Part shown: positions 20,664-33,400 of the stretch, piece after piece
Position numbering within the stretch: position 1 is the stretch's first letter
Layout of the letters: each line of letters begins with the position of its first letter
From: Volvox africanus
Lineage: Eukaryota; Chlorophyta; Chlorophyceae; Chlamydomonadales; Volvocaceae
Length of the DNA stretch: 64,000 nt
Direction of reading: 5' to 3'
Assembly: GCA_030268105.1 (NCBI GenBank)
Contig: BSDZ01000080.1
Location: forward strand, 1,302,001-1,366,000
Translations under genes and position numbers: made by a program
The notes under the pieces: model-generated
What the model was told of the DNA's origin: nothing
Database searches by the model: none
Seen by the model: only the letters and a program-made list of their open reading frames with translations

Positions 20664-23600
20664 CACTGTAAGCGGCGAGCGGACTCGGGCTAGCATTGCT
20701 CCGCCACATGTCGTATGGGTTGGGTTGGAGGTGACATGCAAACCATGTACGTGCGTTAATAAGCGATTGTGGTTTTATCAACCGAATATACTGCAGGCGG
20801 GGTTACTTTGTTGCGGTCGTTATCTGATGTTGGCGGTTCAGGGCGCTGTGAGGGTGTCGAAAGCCGTTTGACCTAACGAACGTCTTATGGACGTTGATTC
20901 TGGAACTCGAGGCCCTTGAGAGGCTCATGAAGAGCAAAACAGCATATCCGTACGTTGGAGGGGGCCCTATGTTGTTGGGCGTTTCCTAATGATGGAGCGG
21001 GGCGCTGTGAATTGGAGGAGGGACAAACAACTCGGGAAACCCATGGGGCACAGGAACCCACGAGGGATAGGGGTGCGGGTGGGGGTCTTAGGAAATATGT
21101 GGAACGTTTTACAAAGGTGTATGGAACCGACCCACGGGTCAGTTGAGCCCTCTCACGGTCGCATATTACTTGGGAGGAGTGGTGGGGTGACTCGTGCTGT
21201 GGATGCGCTGTTGTTGTTGATGTTGGATTCATGAGATATGTTCTGGACAAGATTAAAATCGAAAATGGCAATGGACAGTGTTTGTCTTGTCTTTTTTATG
21301 AAGGCATGGCTCTCACACACCGGTACGGGTATCAGCAGCGTCATAAGCACCAGCCGCAGAACTGTCAGCAGCAGCAGCAGTATCAACAGCAGCAGGGAAT
21401 TCCTCCCTTACTCCATTTGATGGTCGTGTAGGTACGTGTGTATGTGTGTACGGTATTTGACGTCTCAAACCGATATGTCTGGGACCAGAATCGCGTAATA
21501 TGCGAGCGCAGCAGCGGGTATGTGAGTGTCTCCAATTGAAGAAAGTGATGTCTCATAAGCTGCAGTTGTTTAGGTGACCTGATAAAGAATATCGTGTAGT
21601 ATCGTGCGGAGCTGTAGTGCCAGGCGGTGATGTTCATAGGGCTTTTCGGCTCATCGGCTCATACATGGGTGCCCTCACGGAGCGACCATTTGCATAATTG
21701 TACAGTACGGTAACAGTACAATCGTACATGTGTATGTACGTGTACTTATTTCTGCATACACTAAGGGCGGAAATTCTATCATCAGTCTTGCGCGGTACAT
21801 GTGGTTCGTATTTTTGCCGACGAATGATGCGGCCACCTAGATCTCTCTTTAATGGCCGTACAAGTATTTGCATCACAGTATTGTATTACTCAATTACTCG
21901 GAAATCCATTCTCCGATTTTTACTTTGCCGTGGGATGTTTAGCAGTGCTGTGGGCGCAGGCCTATTGTTGGTAGCGTATTAACATGGCATATATGTGAAA
22001 CATCACTTTAACATTGAATTCTCTCAACTTACGTAAGGATCGAGGCAGGCAAGGAACCTTGTACAGGGGAAACTTAACAGCTGGGGTAATGTACAGGTCA
22101 GAAAACTTCGTTTCTGTTGGTCATTATGGCTGCTTGCTTGAGCTCCGAATGTGGTTTTGTTTTGTTGCTGGGCGAGGTGGGTCCCAGACTCCAGGAGGCT
22201 TCCCGGCGCACCCATCCCGTACTCTCTATATTGGCAATTGAGGGAGAGGTTTCGACCCCTTATGGACACGATGTTGTTGTTGCCACGCCTCGGCTCCTCC
22301 ATGCTCGTCATACCCTAAGCTAAGCACCCTGGGTCTTCAACGGCTTGTCGGCTGCACATGCAGAACTGCAGAAGGGAAAGTTAAATACACAATGGATTTC
22401 CCCGTCCGTTGGGTCTGTCCGCGACCCATGGGTCCTTCACGGGTCTTTATTCCCCTCGCCACCTGACAACACATCACCTGCACGTAGGCATTGGGGGCAC
22501 ACTACCAGAGTCAACATGTCGCCCTAGGACATGCAATGATGCCTTCTTTGACATTTTGGATACGCCATAGCCTTTTCTCTCGCATGCTCAACAAACCTAC
22601 AAGACTGCGACGGCGCAGAGGCCCCCAGACGGTCCCTCAACCAACCATAAGGCCGCGGCCTGCCTACACCAGTGCGCGAGCTGCTCACCGGCCCCGCTGG
22701 CCCCAACCCCCACAGTCCATACCTGATCCCCCAAACACAACACGGCACGTGCAACTGAAGCTGCTGATTTACCCGAACCTCCCCACCTAGCACCTAGCTC
22801 ACCTGGCAAAAGCCGACACGCATTAACGTCCTGCCGCTCCCTGACTCCGGCAAAGGGATCAGGAGCGAAGCAACAAGGATGACCTCATGCACATAAACCG
22901 TTTAAATATTACTTGGATTATTTGGTCTTCAAAGCAACAAGTAGGCTCCCGTTCAGCGTGGGCGCGCGAATTTACTCTTAAGATCAGGATTTCTCAAATC
23001 GTTAACAAGGCCAAATCCAGTCAGGATTAGGCAGCGAGCGACCCTTGGGCGCAACCGCCAGTGCAGAGTCCGTGAACAAGAAAGCTGAGCCACATCTGTT
23101 TTAAGCAACAAGCACATGACCGTATGATCCACCCCGCGGGGTTGCGCAAACGTCCATCAACCCTTAGAACGTGCGGGTAACAGAACGGGGGGAGCCTGAC
23201 ACATCGCTGGCGCGTTTGATAGTCACTGATCGCACGATCACTGATAGTCAGTGATCCTACGTGAAGGCTCCTCAAAAGTTATTCCCCCCGGATGGGGTAG
23301 CAAAGGGGCAGGCTGGAGCCACTGATCAAGCCAAAGCAGCTCCCACACTGCCAATCACAAGTGGTTGCGGTTTCGGCGCCCGACCTATTAACCAACAACA
23401 GCACCTTACAGCACTTATGTCTCGACTCAACAATGCGCGCGTTCATGTGCGTGTTTGCATGTGTGCATGTCGTGTGTACTCTGTACTCTGACACATCAAC
23501 TAGGTTGGAGTCAGGTGCGGAGTGTATCAGTCTACTGAAATCTAACAAGTGGATGAAAGGACGATAAAATAGGCGAGCCTCCTCTCTCTTACGCCAACGC

Positions 23601-24408
23601 AAGCTATGTATGCCTCTTCCATTGCCTTGCTAGTTTGCTGCGTTCACCTCATAAACATTTCTCACCTTGTCTTCCTTAGCTACAAGTAGGCGCGTTCACC
23701 CATCATTATATGTATACGGTATTCAGTACAACAGCAATGAATCAGAATGATCGCACAATCCATCGAACTAGGGCTTAGGTGACCAGACTAAAACAAACGG
23801 CACTCAGAAATCAGTCAGCTACCTCCCCTCACAAACAAACAGACCGCCGTGCCGTGTGTTTTACGGTATACATCCATCTCGGGATTTAATACGGCATGCA
23901 GGTTATTCCGGAAGAGTTTGCAACGCTCAGCGTGCTTGCTGCACAAAATTTATTTTTCTGTAATGTGAAACGCAGTATCCCGTCTGGAGCAGAAATCGCC
24001 CGTCCGCGCTACATAAAGCTGACGTCGCGTACCAGGTCCTGCAACATCGCGCTCGTGTTGAGATGCAGAGAACCGCACTAAGTGCATACATTATGTACAT
24101 CATCATATGGTTCATCCTGCGAACAACGCAAGAGGGAGTCCAGGGAGGGAGGAAGGCGGCCAATACCACCAAACACGCGGAGGAGGTAACCGAGCTCCCA
24201 CTGGATACACAAGCCCCCCTTCTGCACACATACACATACATACACACGCGCACGCGCGCGCAAAGCACCATCAGGACCAGCTAACCCGCCCCACAGTGCG
24301 AACATGCTCAGCTGAAGCCGAACGCACATTTTTATATGAAATCGCTCGGCCCTTATGAACCCTTTCTGTCGCACGAAATCCACTCTTCCATGACCTCTTT
24401 CTTCAGCA
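20664..24408. other. 3.7-kb convergent intergenic region
   Basis: Spacer between the 3' ends of the pPLA-I gene (plus) and the kinase gene (minus), holding both 3' UTRs. Only short open frames without recognisable domains are seen. It contains GACCCAYGGGTC-type motifs at 21038, 21129 and 22423, and a perfect inverted repeat at 23236-23256. No RNA gene or intact mobile element was recognised. Confidence 0.5.
23236..23256. repeat. short perfect inverted repeat
   Basis: GATCACTGA, TAG, TCAGTGATC: 9-bp arms with a 3-base loop, adjacent to a further TAGTCACTGATCG half-copy at about 23219. It may be a fold-back remnant; its position gives no clue to function. Confidence 0.8.
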
Positions 24409-27400
24409 TTACCGGCCATCCTCCATTTCCTCAGGCTCCTCCAAAATCGCTTCCAGCACTACAGACCTCGTTTCAACGACCGCTGAAGGGCCAGCAGCCA
24501 TCGCAGCGATGCCGCCGCCACGGCCTGGCGCCAGCGCCGCCGCTGTCAAGGCACCCCAGGCGGCCCCCAAGCTACACCCCGCCGCCGTCGCTGTGCCCGA
24601 TCCCCCTGAAGGTGACGTCAAGGTGTTCCATAGGTCGTCATCGTCGCTATTTTGCAAAGTAATCGTATCTGACGAGGCGGCAGAGGACTTGCTACCAGCT
24701 TCCTCGGTGTCCGCCGCCGCTTCAACCCCGCTGCCGCCACCACCACCACCGTCTCCGGTGGTGGTGACACAGCCGGCACATCCCGGGCGTAGCGTGACTT
24801 CGGTCACGGATACCGAGCGGGAGCGGGAGCGGGAACGAGGCGACGAGGGGGTCATGCGGGACATACCCTCGGAGCTGGACATGGCGGCAGAGCTTCCAGC
24901 GCCGCCACGGCCGCCGCAGCCAGCAACTTGCCCGGCACCCGCTGCGAAGCCGTCAAACCCCGGAAGCGTCCCGGGATGATCGAAGCTGCTTGCCTTTCCC
25001 CGGTCTTCCAGACCCAGCACCTCCACCTCCATTCCTCCTTCCCCCCCAATGCATCCCATCGGCGTAGTAGTATCAGGCTGGACATATCGGTCCACAGCCT
25101 CATGGCCCACCACGCTGGGAAGGGGCTGCGCAGATACGGCGGGTGTGGCAGCCTTCACCTTCCATTTGGCAACCGCTTCCGCTGCCGCCACTGCCTGCAC
25201 ATTTCCGCCGTCGCGGTTCACAGCGCCCCCATCGGCCTTGCCACCGTCGATGCCACGAAGCTGCATACCAGCTGCCGCCGCTGACCCTGCCGCCGCCGCT
25301 CTAGCCAGTGCCACCTCGTGACCGCAACCGTGTTCAACCGCAGCCGAGTTCGTGTCCATCTCACAGCTCCGTCGGGCCGCCGCAACACCCGCCGTCCCTG
25401 GGAAAGGGGGGTACACAGCAACAGCAGCCCCACGGCTGACGCCGTCCCCGGCCCCTTGATGCCGCTGCTGCTGCTGCTGCTGATGTTGCTGCTGCTGCTG
25501 ATGTTGATGTTGCTGCTGCTGCTGATGTTGATATTGCTGCTGCTGATGTTGATGTTGCTGCTGCTGCTGATGTTGATGTTGCTGCTGCTGATGATATTGA
25601 TGTTGTTGCTGCGGCTGTTGTTGCATTACCTTCTGATGTTGTTGACTTTGTTGTTGATGTTGATGTTGTTGTTGCTGCTGTTGCTGCGAGCCCACCATCG
25701 CCGCTGTCCCAGAGTTCCTAGTTCGCGCTCCATGGAGAAGTCCCGCCTGCGGAAGGGCACCCAATCCCACTGCCACGCCGCCGCCCGTGGCCCCGGCCAG
25801 GACCGCCGCGGCCGTCTGCTGCTGCACCTTGAGCTGCGCCTGCACCTGGGTAGGCTTGTCTGATGCCAGGGGTTGCTGGTGGTACAAGGCGTACTGCAGC
25901 TGCTGTTCCAGATGTGGCATCATAGCCATCTGACGCGCGCTGCCATTGTCAACGCTGCTGAGGCTTAGTCTATTGCTGTGAAGTGTTATCGCTGGCATGA
26001 ACAAATGGCGCTGTCCGGGTTCAGTTGGAGATGCGATGAGGAGGGATGGGGCGAAGAATACAAAAAAAGGATTAGATTATGTGCCTCTGTGTGTGTAGAT
26101 ACACTTATTCCACTGACAGCGCCTCAGTACCCTATGTTGTATGTACGATGCAAATATATCGCATACCAAACGGTGTGAGACGTGAAAAGAGTGATAGTGA
26201 GATGCACTTCAGGATATCTGCACTGTGCAGCAATATTCCACTGGTAGTTCGGCGCCTGCGACTGAAATAAACCCGCTATTTCACGGTTCAGTCATCTACT
26301 GGAAAATTTCCACAAATCGTTCGACAGAATACGATAGCTCGCTCGCTCGTCCAGCAGCAGAGCGCCGTACCCTGTCTCACTCTTGGCAGTATATTTCTGA
26401 TATCCTGCCTGACCCGTGAGATAACTACTCCATATATGTGTGTGTATGGAAAAGTAATAATACTTAAATGACATCAAGAGGCATCCAAACTGCATGGCTG
26501 TAATCAGTTGAATGGAGTGATGGCGTGATGGGGTCCAGAGCCCGCTGCAACAAAACAACTTAAAGCAAACGGCAAGTCAGGGCCTTCGAGCCAGGATGAT
26601 GGGAGAGCCCGCCCCTGGGGACGTACCAACTCCTTCCCAGACAAGACAGCATATTTTTTATTTAAAGCCATAGCCATCACCACTTACGAGTCACCGCGCA
26701 CCCTGTACGGACTCACCACGCTGTGCACAATGGATCGCAGTCTCGTTGCGATATCGTCAAAGCTTGGTCGCTGCATGTGGTTAAGGTGCAGGCATTCCCC
26801 GACCAGCCCCGCGTACTCGCGGGGACAGTCCTGTGGAAGGAATGGAAAATCCGCGTGCTGCACGTACCCACCCGGGGCGCGGGCGTCCGGGACCCATATC
26901 TGCGTTTGGAGAGCCAGCAGCAGCGAGGATGAGGATGAGGACCAGACAGGGTTCAAGACGAACAGACGAACAAGTGATATGACACGTTATATGCTAAGTC
27001 AACGATGAGTGATGTATTCTTGTATGAGCCTCTACAGAGTTCGGAAAGTTCACCTCCTGGTGAGGTGATGGTGGCTTCGTGTACTGGATAAGAAGGAAAG
27101 GAGGGGAGTCTGGAATGACAAAATTCAACAGAAAACTGGAGGTGAAGTCCGGAGCTGGGAGGTGGTGTGTGTGTGTGTGTGTGTGTCTGTGTCTGAGTAT
27201 ATGTATGTGTGTGTGTCTGTGTGTGTGTGTGTGTGTCTGTGTATGTATATGTTAAGTGGGAGAGCGGTAAAACACAGGAAGGAAAAAAAGCACTGAAATC
27301 GTGGAAAGTTCACATGACGATGTTCTCTCCCGCTGACCCCTCTCTCGCTACAGGTTGCCCACTTCCCTTACCGGTCGGCCCCAATACAGCTCCCAAAGCA

Positions 27401-30400
27401 GCACACCGAAGGCGTACGTGTCGGCGGCGCGAGAGAACAAGCCCATCTGTGAAAGCTCCTGTTACGAGGGTTAGCCACGGCAAAGGGTGTCAGGCAGGGT
27501 GTGGGTAAGGAAGGGGAGGGCGTGGAAGTGGTGTGCTGCGGACGTCATAGTACATGTACGTGTATGTACACGGAGCAGCCGATGGAAAAATAGAACGGCC
27601 GAAGCAACAAAATGCTGGACATTTGAATGGGAGCGGTGGCAAAAAGGAAGCGAAAATACATATCACGTCGCGTTGGGGTGGTGTTGTGTGGATAGGGTGG
27701 CTTGGGGTAAGGAGTGCGTGATTGGGGCTGCCTCCGTCTGACCTCCCTCCCTCACCGGGGCAGCGTAGAATGGCGTCCCTTGCCGCAGCCCACTAATGTG
27801 ACTATTCTCCAGCTTGACGCTTAAGCCGAAGTCCGCCACCTTGACGGCAAAGCCGCACCGATGCGCCAACGGGTAATGCCCATACTGCGATGCGGCCGCA
27901 GCCGCTGCGGCCGCCAAACTCCCGGCCGTGCCACTGCGATAGCCGCTGCTGGTGCCGGCTGCCCCCGACAGCTTGCCGGGCAGCAAGCCGCTGATGGCTG
28001 CAGACTTGGCGCTGGGTAGGGAGGAACTGTCGGGTAACGGCACCACCTTGAGGAGAACGTTCTGGGGGGGGAGAGGGGGAAGCGGCAAGCAGCTCAGGAG
28101 AGCGACAGCAGCGGTGGAAACAAACAAATGAGTGAGATGAATATGATAACTGTTTTATTGGTCAACATTCTATGACTTTCACCAACATCACTATTTTAAT
28201 AGCATTCTCTGGAGGCCAACTGCTGATTCAATTTCAAGATGTCAGGTTTTTGATGGTCCCTTTTTCGATGGTTTGCTTCTTCTTTTGGTGCTTGCGCAGG
28301 AGTCAGTCATCAAGCTGCTCGTGTGGACAAAGGACGGTCCTTCAGCAGGGAGAGACGTCCCGGGCGGAGCGGAAGCGAGGTGGCAGCAGGACCGGACGGG
28401 TGCATTTGCGGCATGAACGGCCCAGACCTTGGGATTGAGGTCTCCGTGAACAATGTTCTTGGAATGCAAATGCGCCAATGCGGCCGCCACGCCTTGAGCA
28501 ATGTCCAGGATCATGTCCTGATGGCAGGGGATCAACGAAATGAGAACAAGAAAATGATAATGGCGAATATGGGGCGAAAATGATAATGAGAATATCAGGT
28601 TTAAGCCCTTTATTCCGCTAATCCTTGCTTGGCAAATTCCAAGATTTGGACGCATTATTGTGATAAATTGTGATTGTTGTGCAATATATGAGACCTGGGA
28701 GAGGAGAGTGTGCAAGGGACAAGAAACGGAGGGTAAGGAGCTAAGGATGTGGAGGAGGAAAATGAGATGAGATAAGCGATCGCAAGGCCAAGAGAAATGG
28801 AGAAAGTGCCAAAGTACGTTACTACAGGTTTGATAATTCCACGCGCGTTGCCGCCAAAACAGACTCGGAGGTGCAAAAACAGCTACTGCCGGCCACCACC
28901 ATTCACGCACCATTCTCGGGAGGCCCAGGTGCGGGTCGTGGAAGGCTCCTGAATCCAGGGCCCGACGGAGCGTACCTCCGTCCGCAAATTCTTGGATAAT
29001 ATATAGCCTCCACTCCTGAAGAGCAAGACGGCAGCAGCAGCAGAGGAACAACAGCACTATCAGAAGTAAAACGCCAGGGCAGGTCATGCGGGCGAAGGAC
29101 CAGAGAAGAAGCTGAAAGGAAGCTGGCATTTGCAATGGAGCAGTGGGAAGGCGAGACGGCCTAGGGATGGCCCCTGCCCCTGCCCCTGCCCCTGCCCCTG
29201 CCCCTGCCCCTGCCCCTGCCCCTGCCCCTGCCCCTGCCCCTGCCCCTGCCCCTGCCCCTGCCCCTGCCCCTGCCCCTGCCCCTGCCCCTGCCCCTGCCCC
29301 TGCCCCTGCCCCTGCCCCTGCCCCTGCCCCTGCCCCTGCCCCTGCCCCTGCCCCTGCCCCGCACCTGTATCTCCGCGAGGCTGCGGCTCCTGGAGTCACC
29401 CGACCGAAGGCCGCCCGCCGTCCCTGCGGAGCTGACGCCCCGGCTGCCCAACACCGCCATGGGCTTGGCATCCACCGCATATGTGGCGATGATGTTTGGA
29501 TGGCTGATGGACTTGGACAGGGCTGCCTCCTGCGGCGCAGACAGGCAGGACCCTTGTCGACCGAATTACCGACTGACCCTTGGGCTATAAAATCACCAAT
29601 GCCTATCGTTAATAAATCCCCGGTGCATTAAATTGACCTATTTTGTATTATTTATAATAATGTCCAGACTTATTCTGTGTAAGTATTATTGGTTTGGATT
29701 GTATTATTATTGAAAGGCGGTCTAGAATACTTAAGTGAGCTGCTTCTGCTCATCAGTCGCGTAGAAGCGCGCGCATTGGTGTAACACTCGGGAATGCAGT
29801 TACACAGCAAATCCCTCTTGCCAGGTTTGGTTTGGCGTCCCCTCCCATTATCCAGATCCATATCCATATACAGATCCCAGGTCATATTCAGACCCAGATC
29901 CATACACCGGGGTTTTGTCGGTTTGTCTTCTCTTCCCTCATCGCCCTTTCCAACGACACTGCCTGCTCACCTGCAGCGCGATCCGCCGGTTGACTGAAGC
30001 CGTGGAGAAGAGCACGATCTTGACGGCCACTGGCAGGTTATGCCAGGTACCCCGGTACACCGTGCCGAAGCCGCCGCTGGCCACCACGTCCGTCACAATT
30101 AATTGATTATCGTCGATCTGCGGTAATGTGTGGGGGGGTTGTGGACAGTGGCGTGTGGGGTGGCGATGTGGGGTGATCAGTAAAGCAGTATTGTATATCC
30201 AGAATTGTAGCCGAAGGTACCGGGTATAAGTGTTTTGGCATTGCGGACGCTATCGCCGAAGTGTACGGCAATTGCGGCTTGCTTGGAGGCACGATAAATA
30301 CACGCACCCAAGTCAGTAAGGCCCCAGCCCGGTTGAATGCCACCATGGTATGAAAGTCCAATGCCAACCGTTAAGGACCAACGCAACTATTTCCACATTA

Positions 30401-33400
30401 TATTGTATTGTTTACGGGTTAAGATGCTGGACCGCACCTCCCCAGCTAGGTCCAGACTCAGCCGCAGCAGCTCCTCCAGAACTGGGCTCTGAGCCACCTG
30501 GTCGTGAACTTGGGAAGGCAAGGATGTGGTGGCGGGGTTCGCGTTGGCATTGGCGGCTGACCCTGCCGCCGGAGCCGCAGCTGCATTAGCTCCTGCCTCC
30601 CGGACCCCACCATTCCCACCAAGGCGGTCGCCATCACCATCACGTCGCTTGCCCATATTGCTGCCGTCGTCACCACCACCCTTAGCCGCCGCCGCCGTCG
30701 CCACTGCGGCTGGTGCGTTCAAACCCACTTGTTCCCCGTTCGTGTCCGCCCGGACCGCTGCTGAACTTCTCACAGCCACATCAGCTGCCGCCGCTACTGT
30801 CGCCGTCGTTGTTCCTGCTACTGCGGCCGCTGATGCACATGTACCTGCAGCTGCCGCCACGGCCGTCACCGCAGCACCCGAGTTCCCCCTGCTACCCTGA
30901 AGCTGCTGCTGGGGGCAAGCCTCGCCTTTGCCCTCGCCGCCGCCAGGCGCGATGCCCGAGCCTGACTGGCGAGCCGTACTTTCCCGCTCCCGGCTCTGCA
31001 TCCCCCGAGCTCTAGACCTACGACTCCACCGCTGCAGAACGACTTTCGGCAGTGCCATAAAGCCCGACAATGGCTGCAGGGCGCCGCCTCCGCCACTGCC
31101 GCTGCCGCCACCCACACCGGGACTGCCGCCGCTGCCGCCGCCGCTGCCGCCGCCGCTGCCGCCGGTGATTGTTTTCGTCATTGAGCGTGAGCCACGGCTA
31201 CCCCGACTGTCTATCATGCCGCCACTGTCTGCACCGCCGCCGTTTGTAGGCAAATTAGCTACCCCTAGAATGGTGAAGTGCTTGAACAGCTCAGCGAGTT
31301 CGAAGGCGTTGACATTCACTGGGATTCCAACATCCCCCGTCGCTGCCGTTGTTGGCGACAGCTGTACCGCCACAGCCGTCGGCGCAGCGTTAACACCCGC
31401 GCACTCGTCGTCGCCGCCGAGAGTGCCGAAGCAATTGCCTGCGGCAGCGGGAGCGCCTCCGCCGCCACTGCCTCCACCACCGCCGATACTAGAGCTTGCG
31501 CTGGCCCCGCGGCCGACGACGTCTGAAAAGCAGGCCTGGCTGGCTCCCGTACTGCCTGACGCAAGTACCAACTTCGTCGCCGCCGCCGGTTCCTTACCGG
31601 CCAGATGGTCCAGGATCAGCTTCGCGAGAGGGTTCCGTTTGCTAAGCTCCTCCAGCTGGTTGGCCTGTTTTGCCTGAAGGCCTCGCAGAGCCGCCTCCTG
31701 CTCCTCCTGACGGCAGGCGCGGCTGCGGCGGGCGCTGTACAGCATCACCGCTGCCACCAGCAATATGCAGGCGACGGCACCGCCTGCGATGCTGCCGGCG
31801 ATTGCGGCAACGTTGGGACCCGAGTCCGAGCTAGGACTGGCATTAGGACTGAGGCTGGAGCCGGAACGCGATGCGTACGTGCCTAATTGCAGGGGACGTA
31901 GGGCGCGTCAGGAGATCGGGAGATCGGGGAGTGGGGTTTAGGAGGGACGAGACGGTCACAATGACCAGCCGAAACGAGAAGAGCTGGCCAGGGAAATGTC
32001 AACAGAGATCAAGGCACTGGGAACCAGGAAGGAGGGCGTTGGGAGTGGCGTTGGGGTGTCGGTGGATTAGATATTTTGGTGTTGGTGTTCGTGGTGATGG
32101 AGGAATCGTATCCAAAGCGCTCAAACAGAGTCACGTCTCCTGACCAGTCAACCCCCGGACACGTCCATCTCTGGGCCCCCTCTCCCCCTTGCTGTGCAGC
32201 CTGTCTCCGGTGGCCCCTAAAACACCATGTCTCTATCCCCCCTCTGAATCTCCTTCACTTCACTTCACTTCACATCTTCATCTGCTCATCTTCTCGTCAC
32301 TTAACAATTGCCTTCCAAATCTCCTACCTTCACCTCCTTTGACATCACCCGCTTTCATCTTTCCGTCTCTTAATCCTACTTCCATCGGTTACAAATATCT
32401 TTCCCAATCTCAGCCCTCTCACCATGCGTTCATCTTGCCCTCCCCTTACCTTTCATGAAATTCAGCAGGTCTGGCCGCTGCAAGTCCGGGTCCAACATAA
32501 ACACCAGGTCACTCGCGCTGAAGGAGCGGAAAGTCATGCTTTTGACCATGATAAGGCCCGCTTCACGACTTGTATTCGCTAGCTGTACGATGACGGGGAT
32601 GAGAAGGCATCAGAGAAGGGAACAACAAGAGAGCGAAAGCTCAAGGTTAACTACATAACTGCTGCCCCACTACTTTTCCAGGAAACGGTAACTTTGCTTG
32701 CGTTGCTGTGCCTTTGCTCGATAGCTGCTTTGCAACCTGGCTTTGCCCCCTGCCCCTGCCCTAAACCACCTGAACCAACTAAACCCTAAACCAACTAGAT
32801 CACCCCATTATCTAGCCGACCAGCGATGACGGGTGTTTGTGGTGTCTGTCTGTCTCTCAGTCTGTCTGTCCATGCGTTCGTCAACTGGCCTATCTGGTGT
32901 CACCCGTCACTAGGGAGCTGATTTCGCACTCGGGCCAGGTCCACCACCTAGCTCTACCTCACACTCTAAGAGGCACCAGCCGGCCCCAAACCCCTCCTCA
33001 ACAGCCCATCTTTTTCAATCTTCTTTCATCTCCCCCAACCCAAGTTTCTTGCCACTACCATAAGCTGCCGCCGGCTGATATTTGCAAGGAGCCCGAACCT
33101 GATGAGGTTTCGTTACCTTTTTTCCTAATCGCCAGAACCTCCTGCTCCGCAACCCTCACCTGAGCGGTCTGGGGGATCAGCAGTGTGCACGTATTCCCCT
33201 GCAAGCCCGGCGGCAAAACTCTGCTGGCCGCCTTCAACACGCTTTCCGAGCCGTTGTCGGTTCTGGAGCTGGCTTCCGACGGCGCGGCATTGGCCGGGGT
33301 AAGGGCAGAGTTGTTGGAAGCAGAATAGCTGTCCAGGCAGGTGAACAACACATTGAGCTCTTCAGCGGATACGAGAAGTCGGGTCGATTTGAGCTCCACG

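Noticed and set aside
20885..24284. Several 60-128-codon frames in the convergent spacer
   Set aside because: No recognisable domains, mixed strands and overlaps, and no splice continuity with each other.
29171..29360. Tandem array considered as a CRISPR-like repeat
   Set aside because: The units are contiguous hexamers without spacers in a eukaryotic intron.
28242..29480. A 412-codon minus-strand frame with Gly-Ala repeats in the kinase gene
   Set aside because: It joins true kinase exons through the (CCCCTG)n intron; splice sites at 29365, 29015, 28911 and 28517 give the family-consistent protein.
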